Shown in pieces: positions 5,202-8,844 of a stretch of 8,844 nucleotides of DNA; within the stretch, counting starts at the first letter, position 1; the number at the start of each line of letters is the position of its first letter. A program made the translations under genes and the position numbers. Under the pieces are notes generated by a model. The model did no database searches and had not been told where the DNA came from. It was given only the letters and a program-made list of their open reading frames with translations. The DNA comes from Alangreenwoodia sp964438605 (GTDB taxonomy: Bacteria; Bacillota; Clostridia; Peptostreptococcales; Anaerovoracaceae). The stretch is from assembly GCA_964438605.1 (NCBI GenBank), contig CAYTKT010000066.1:1-8844 (forward strand). The letters run 5' to 3'.

Positions 5202-5569
5202 AATGAACGCGAATGGGGGATGAGTGGATAGCAGCGCAAAACACGCCGGACCAAAAAGCTTGAAATGTGAGAAAACGGCTGGTACAGTGAGCATAAGGCG
5301 AAAACGGCGTGTCAACCAGCAGGAAGTGCGCGGACGAGGAGCCGGCGAGCATAGAGCGGAAATCGAATATGCCAGCTGACAGGAACGCGTGAAAAAGGCA
5401 GCAGAAGGACATCAAATGAAAAACGGTGTGATGGAGACGGAAAACGCGGACAAGGACGTTCGGTGGACGTGAAACAGCAGTATGCCAGCCGGCAGAAATG
5501 TGCGGGATTTATTATGAGATGCTGACGTTATTTTCGGCATGATATACGAACAGGAGGTTTAACAGGGAG
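5202..5569. other. Purine-rich spacer with degenerate repeats
   Basis: About 370 bases without a convincing gene. The plus strand is purine-rich with short, imperfectly repeated words: GAAAACGGC at 5271-5279 and 5300-5308, similar GAAAAACGG at 5418-5426, and the 22-base pair described separately. A GTG-started 51-codon frame (5224-5379) is open but highly basic, of low information and with only a G-rich run upstream, so it is not called. The RBS of the DUF1002 gene lies at the right end. Confidence 0.5.
5368..5502 (+). repeat. Pair of degenerate 22-base direct repeats
   Basis: TATGCCAGCTGACAGGAACG continuing two bases (5368-5389) recurs as TATGCCAGCCGGCAGAAATG continuing two bases (5481-5502). 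The copies match at 17 of 22 positions and all five differences are transitions. A third, shorter relative (CCAGCAGGAAGTGCGCGG) lies at 5316-5333. Copies are 113 bases apart, not a multiple of three. Function unknown. Confidence 0.45.
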
Positions 5570-6460
5570 ATGAATTACTTGAAGAAATTTGCGATGGCGG
5601 TACTTTCCGCTGCTCTGGTGATCGGATCGGCGGTTCCGTCTTTTGCGGACGCCAGAAACACATACGTTTCGCTCGGTGCGGATTTGACGGTCGAGCAGCG
5701 GGATACGGTACTCGATCTCATGGATTTGACGGAGGAGGATCTGGCCGATATGGATGTCGTCCAGATTACAAATGCGCAGGAACATGAAATTCTCGGCGGT
5801 TATCTGCCGGAAAGCGTTATCGGTTCAAAAGCGCTGTCCTGCGTGCGTGTCGATAAAAAGCGCAGCGACGGCATCAACGTTACGACGAAAAACATCACAT
5901 ACTGTACGAAAGGAATGTACCAGAATGCACTGATCACGGCGGGCATCGAAAATGCTGACGTCATTGTGGCAGGGCCGACAAATATTTCGGGAACTGCAGG
6001 ACTTGTGGGTGCCATGGAGGCATACCAGGAAATGACGGGGAAAACGATTTCTGAGGAAAACAAGGATGCGGCTGTCAATGAAATTGTGGCGACAGGCGAG
6101 CTGGCGGATGAAATAGGCAGTTCGGAAGATGCTGAAAATCTGATAGCGCTGATCAAGCAGCGCGTGATAGAAGAAGACGTCAGCTCAGAAAAAGACCTGC
6201 TGGATGTCATTGATGAAGCGGCACAACAGATCGGCATTACGTTGTCGGATTCGGAAAAACAGCAGATTTTGGCATTGATGAAGAAAATCGGCAGTCTTGA
6301 TCTCGACGCAGATGCACTGAAGCAGCAGGCGACAGACATTTATAACAGACTGAAAGAACTGGGCGTCGATTTCAGTGGCATCGACAAGGATTCGATTATC
6401 AATACGATATCAAAATTTTTCCAGGGGATTATTGATTTCTTTAAAGGCCTGTTCAACTGA
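5570..6460 (+). CDS. Secreted DUF1002 (YpuA-like) protein
   Basis: A 296-residue exported protein. Residues 1-26 form a classic Sec signal peptide (KK, then a hydrophobic core AMAVLSAALVIGSA, then VPSFA before Asp27). The mature N-terminus carries the DUF1002 hallmarks: SLGADLTVEQR (34-44), ITNAQEHEILGGYL (66-79) and the short IGSKALSCVRV strand (84-94), followed by the NITYCTKGMYQNALITAGI and AGPTNISGTAGLVG blocks. The second half is acidic and helical, ending in an amphipathic aromatic helix (ISKFFQGIIDFFKGLFN) that could touch membrane. Family function is unknown; the Bacillus subtilis relative is YpuA. Start: ATG with AGGAGG (5552-5557) 12 bases upstream, a long spacing; GGGAG directly abuts the ATG. 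It follows the isochorismatase-like gene by 368 bases, so it is probably transcribed separately. No terminator is apparent downstream. Confidence 0.9.
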   Translation: MNYLKKFAMAVLSAALVIGSAVPSFADARNTYVSLGADLTVEQRDTVLDLMDLTEEDLADMDVVQITNAQEHEILGGYLPESVIGSKALSCVRVDKKRSDGINVTTKNITYCTKGMYQNALITAGIENADVIVAGPTNISGTAGLVGAMEAYQEMTGKTISEENKDAAVNEIVATGELADEIGSSEDAENLIALIKQRVIEEDVSSEKDLLDVIDEAAQQIGITLSDSEKQQILALMKKIGSLDLDADALKQQATDIYNRLKELGVDFSGIDKDSIINTISKFFQGIIDFFKGLFN

Positions 6461-6538
6461 TGGCTCATGATTACTTATTTCGCTTGTATTGATATTGCTG
6501 ATTGCCGGGAAGTTGTGAAACGGACGGCGGGATTATGA

Positions 6539-6754
6539 TTTGTCAGATTCCAAGGGCCTGTCAGTCAGCTGCATATCATCAGAGCTTATGAAAATGTCTG
6601 CGCGTGCGATGCGGCGTTCTGCGGTAAGGCGTGTATGATTCAGGAGTATTTCGTAAAGGAACGGAAAGCCGTTTGGGCCGGAAGGTCTGAATATCTGAAT
6701 AGTGTCTGCTCAGAAGCTGAGATTGAATTTGTCGAGGTGTGTTTCTGCGAATAG
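6539..6754 (+). pseudogene. Possible decayed cysteine-rich small gene
   Basis: A 71-codon frame between TGA 6536-6538 and TAG 6752-6754 reads like protein and is unusually rich in cysteine: ENVCACDAAFCGKACMIQEY, then FVKERKAVWAGRSEYLNSVC, and finally FVEVCFCE before the stop. It has no start codon with an RBS; the only in-frame ATG (6635) gives 39 residues and a poor ribosome site. I do not recognise a family. It could be the 3' part of a gene truncated when the AT-rich neighbour to the right was inserted, or chance. Confidence 0.25.
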
Positions 6755-6771
6755 TGCGTATGAAACACACC
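6736..6771. repeat. 10-bp inverted repeat at composition boundary
   Basis: GGTGTGTTTC (6736-6745) and GAAACACACC (6762-6771) are exact complements with a 16-base loop. On the plus strand AAAAAC follows and on the minus strand TCGACAAATT follows, so neither side has a terminator T-run; instead a T5 lies upstream on the minus strand. It overlaps the end of the cysteine-rich frame and sits where base composition changes, 37 bases from the UvrA-like stop. It may be a recombination or transfer boundary, or a poor terminator. Confidence 0.5.
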
Positions 6772-6807
6772 AAAAACTTGTCAAGGATATTATTTTCAAA
6801 ATTTATA

Positions 6808-8844
6808 TCAGATATAATTTATATCCTTTAGCACACCGCAATCGCAAGTCAATTCAATGTGTTTTGCAAAATAGTGTTCGACCATATCTGAATGATCTAC
6901 AACGATTATTGTTTTGCCTTTGCTTCTAAGTCTGTCCAAGTATTGAACAACACAATAGATCTCACTATTGCTTAAACCCTTAAATGGCTCATCTATTCCG
7001 AATACTTTGGCAGTAGATTTTATAGCCTTTAAAAGCTTAACTCTAATGTTTTCGCCACCGGATAATGTCGATATTGGTTGTCCTATCTTCAAATGCCCAA
7101 GTAGAAGGGAAGAAGCCTCGCTTAAGGAGGCTGTAATTTTTTCATCTATTTCACTAAAGTATGGGATTGCTTCCTCAATGGTCATGTTCCAAACATCAAA
7201 GATACTTTTGTCTTGCAACTTATACTTTTGAAGGTTTTTATTGAATCCCGTACCGTCGCAATCCTTGCATATCAATTGAATTTTTGAATCGTACCCGCTG
7301 CCATACTCAACATATCCAGATCCCATGCAAACGTCACACATCCCCTCGCATCCCGTTTGATTGGAAAAAAAGCGTCTGTCCTTTTTATATTTAGTGGCAA
7401 ATAGATTAGAAATGCGGGTAAAAATATCTAATGCAGTAACAACTGAGGAGTTTTTATTGCCCAGCAAAGGCTTTTGGTTAATATAGAGATAGTGTTCGTA
7501 GTATTGAGGAAGATATTCCCGCAACAAGGTTGATTTTCCTATTCCCGAACGACCTGTAATTAAATTCATGCAGTTTTTTGCGATTTTTAGATTCACGCCA
7601 TTATACGAATAGACCGAGTTTTGTATAATAACATGATCCATTTGTTTGGCAGGAAATACCTCGATTTCATTTCTGATGCGCTGACTGGCTAAATATTTCT
7701 TTGCATCAATGATAGAGCCGCCATTGATTCCACCTTTTTCACCCAAGGCAATAATTCGTTTGGAACTGCTTTCAAAGATGTCGCTATGATCAACAATGAC
7801 AACTGTATGCGTTTTCGCTAAATCTACGACAGATTGAAATACGGCATTTTTTTCATTTCCAGACAATCCTGCCAATGGCTCGTCCAAAACCAGAAGAAGA
7901 TTTGATAACTGTGTACTTAATACTTGCACCATCCTCAGTCGTTGTAATTCACCACCCGAAAGAGTAGGGATAGCTCTATGAAAGAATAAGTATCCTAAAT
8001 TAAGTTCAATGGCTTTAAGTACAAATCTATGTATATTATTGATTGCAAAATGCAGATTTGTGTCTGTAATTTCGGCAATCATCTTTTCGATATAGCATAG
8101 AAGCTGTTCAAAAGGCATGGTCATAAAATCACCGATAGACAGATCATTTACCAAATACTGTTCGTGCTGGGAAGAATATTTTTTTCCTTGACAGCATTTA
8201 CAGGTTTCATCTGAGAAAAACTGTCCGGCAGGGGCATAGTTCACCATCATAGGTTTACCAGTCATCACACCGTAATATCGAGTACTCCTACGGGAAAATC
8301 CCACACTTTTTTTATATCGAATAGAATATTTTTTGTCGCTTTCCCCATATAGGATTAGTCTTTTTTCGTTATCTGTGAGTTGACGAAAAGTTTTATTATC
8401 ATCAATGCCGTTATCAGCACAGAATTGTTGAATTATCTGCCGATAAAAATCCTTGTATTTGTTCCAGCATCGGAATGGATTTTTAGCTAGTGGAACATCA
8501 TAATTGATTATTTTATTTTGGTCTAATACTTTAATATGGCCCAATCCATGACACTCGCTGCAAAGGTTTTCTTCCTTGTTCAGCACAAAAATTTCCTCAC
8601 TAAGTCCCAAAGCAGAAGCATAAAGCAGGATGATACTTCTATTTATTCCAAAGTAAGTACCTATGGTAGATCTCATATTGTTATTAAAATTTGATTGCTT
8701 GATCGGAACGGCGGCGAGCATATTTTCATAGCCTTTTATACGATAAGTCGGATCGGAGATATTATCTGCGAACATTGACATAAATTCGTGCTCAAATTGC
8801 AATAACAAATTGAACACGCGGTTACTTGAACATTGACATTTAAA
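6808..8844 (-). CDS. UvrA-like tandem ABC ATPase lacking UvrB domain, 5' partial
   Basis: The frame is open to the right edge, so the gene starts outside; a GTG at 8815-8817 is not a credible start. Numbering from that GTG: NNNMRSTIGT (45-54) matches the UvrA NPRSTVGT block; zinc site 1 is CSEC (86-89) plus CKCC (206-209); ABC-I has LSGGE (286-290), Walker B LLLVLDEP (307-314) and VDHSD; ABC-II has Walker A GRSGIGKST (422-430), zinc site 2 CDVC/CKDC (494-497, 517-520), LSGGE (585-589), Walker B VFGIDEP (605-611) and VDHSD. The first Walker A lies off the window. In true UvrA about 110 residues of UvrB-binding domain separate the RSTVGT/RLLFA block from zinc site 1; here only about 15 residues do, so that domain is absent. 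This resembles UvrA2/DrrC-type paralogues linked to drug or damage tolerance; the exact role is unknown. The gene is visibly more AT-rich than its neighbours, suggesting transfer. Confidence 0.88.
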   Translation of the reverse strand, partial: FKCQCSSNRVFNLLLQFEHEFMSMFADNISDPTYRIKGYENMLAAVPIKQSNFNNNMRSTIGTYFGINRSIILLYASALGLSEEIFVLNKEENLCSECHGLGHIKVLDQNKIINYDVPLAKNPFRCWNKYKDFYRQIIQQFCADNGIDDNKTFRQLTDNEKRLILYGESDKKYSIRYKKSVGFSRRSTRYYGVMTGKPMMVNYAPAGQFFSDETCKCCQGKKYSSQHEQYLVNDLSIGDFMTMPFEQLLCYIEKMIAEITDTNLHFAINNIHRFVLKAIELNLGYLFFHRAIPTLSGGELQRLRMVQVLSTQLSNLLLVLDEPLAGLSGNEKNAVFQSVVDLAKTHTVVIVDHSDIFESSSKRIIALGEKGGINGGSIIDAKKYLASQRIRNEIEVFPAKQMDHVIIQNSVYSYNGVNLKIAKNCMNLITGRSGIGKSTLLREYLPQYYEHYLYINQKPLLGNKNSSVVTALDIFTRISNLFATKYKKDRRFFSNQTGCEGMCDVCMGSGYVEYGSGYDSKIQLICKDCDGTGFNKNLQKYKLQDKSIFDVWNMTIEEAIPYFSEIDEKITASLSEASSLLLGHLKIGQPISTLSGGENIRVKLLKAIKSTAKVFGIDEPFKGLSNSEIYCVVQYLDRLRSKGKTIIVVDHSDMVEHYFAKHIELTCDCGVLKDINYI

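Larger units (their letters stand above)
6461..6807. other. Intergenic junction region
   Basis: About 350 bases between two convergent genes. It holds the possible cysteine-rich remnant, a 10-bp hairpin at 6736-6771, and then the switch from the mixed-GC sequence of the left to clearly AT-rich sequence at about 6772 onward. No good T-tailed terminator serves either flanking gene. Confidence 0.45.

Noticed and set aside
5224..5379. GTG-started 51-codon basic frame after the hydrolase gene
   Set aside because: Low-information Arg/Lys/Gly-rich translation in a repetitive purine-rich spacer; upstream G-run is a poor ribosome site.
8815..8817. GTG as the start of the UvrA-like gene
   Set aside because: The frame is open to the window edge and the residues upstream (SSNR before VFNLLLQFEHEF) align with the UvrA QRR(F/Y).ESLS.YARQF region, so the start and first Walker A lie outside.
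8770..8839. Exact 12-base direct repeat GAACATTGACAT at 8770-8781 and 8828-8839
   Set aside because: Both copies lie inside the UvrA-like coding frame, 58 bases apart and in different codon phase; most likely coincidence. The TTGACA within them has no matching -10 box.

Overview
The window looks like chromosomal DNA from an anaerobic, low-to-moderate GC Bacillota (Clostridia-like) bacterium. This rests on the strong AGGAGG-type ribosome binding sites, TGN-extended sigma-A style -10 boxes, a clostridial-type biosynthetic thiolase and a DUF1002 (YpuA-like) exported protein. The species cannot be named from the sequence. There is no rRNA, tRNA or CRISPR array.

Layout. 1-757 holds no intact gene. 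It has a textbook consensus promoter at the left edge whose -10 lies in a perfect 18-bp palindrome, several hairpins/terminators, and a frameshifted remnant that resembles the N-terminus of an IS256-family transposase. 758-1936 (-) is a complete acetyl-CoA acetyltransferase with its own RBS and a plausible promoter near 2061-2089. 1937-2627 is a long divergent intergenic region that contains the thiolase promoter, a decayed reading frame on the minus strand and the promoter for the next gene. 2628-3086 (+) is a hotdog-fold thioesterase. 3087-3338 is a convergent intergenic spacer with three consecutive hairpins. 3339-4223 (-) is an unrecognised membrane-anchored protein. 4224-4622 is a divergent, partly AT-rich promoter region with an imperfect dyad. 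4623-5201 (+) is an isochorismatase/nicotinamidase-superfamily hydrolase. 5202-5569 is a purine-rich spacer with degenerate repeats. 5570-6460 (+) is a secreted DUF1002 protein. 6461-6807 holds a possible decayed cysteine-rich frame and a 10-bp hairpin. 6808 to the right edge (-) is a 5'-truncated (by the window), visibly AT-rich UvrA-like tandem ABC ATPase.

How the genes relate. Most genes sit alone with their own signals, and orientation flips repeatedly (-,+,-,+,+,-), so this is not one operon. Thiolase and the hotdog thioesterase both act on acyl-CoA thioesters and are divergently arranged, but no shared regulation is visible. The membrane-anchored protein and the DUF1002 protein both act outside the cytoplasm. 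The UvrA-like gene differs in composition from everything to its left and lacks the UvrB-binding domain of true UvrA, so it looks like an acquired accessory gene (possibly antibiotic tolerance) rather than the housekeeping repair enzyme. It is the most interesting item, together with the gene-less consensus promoter at the left edge.
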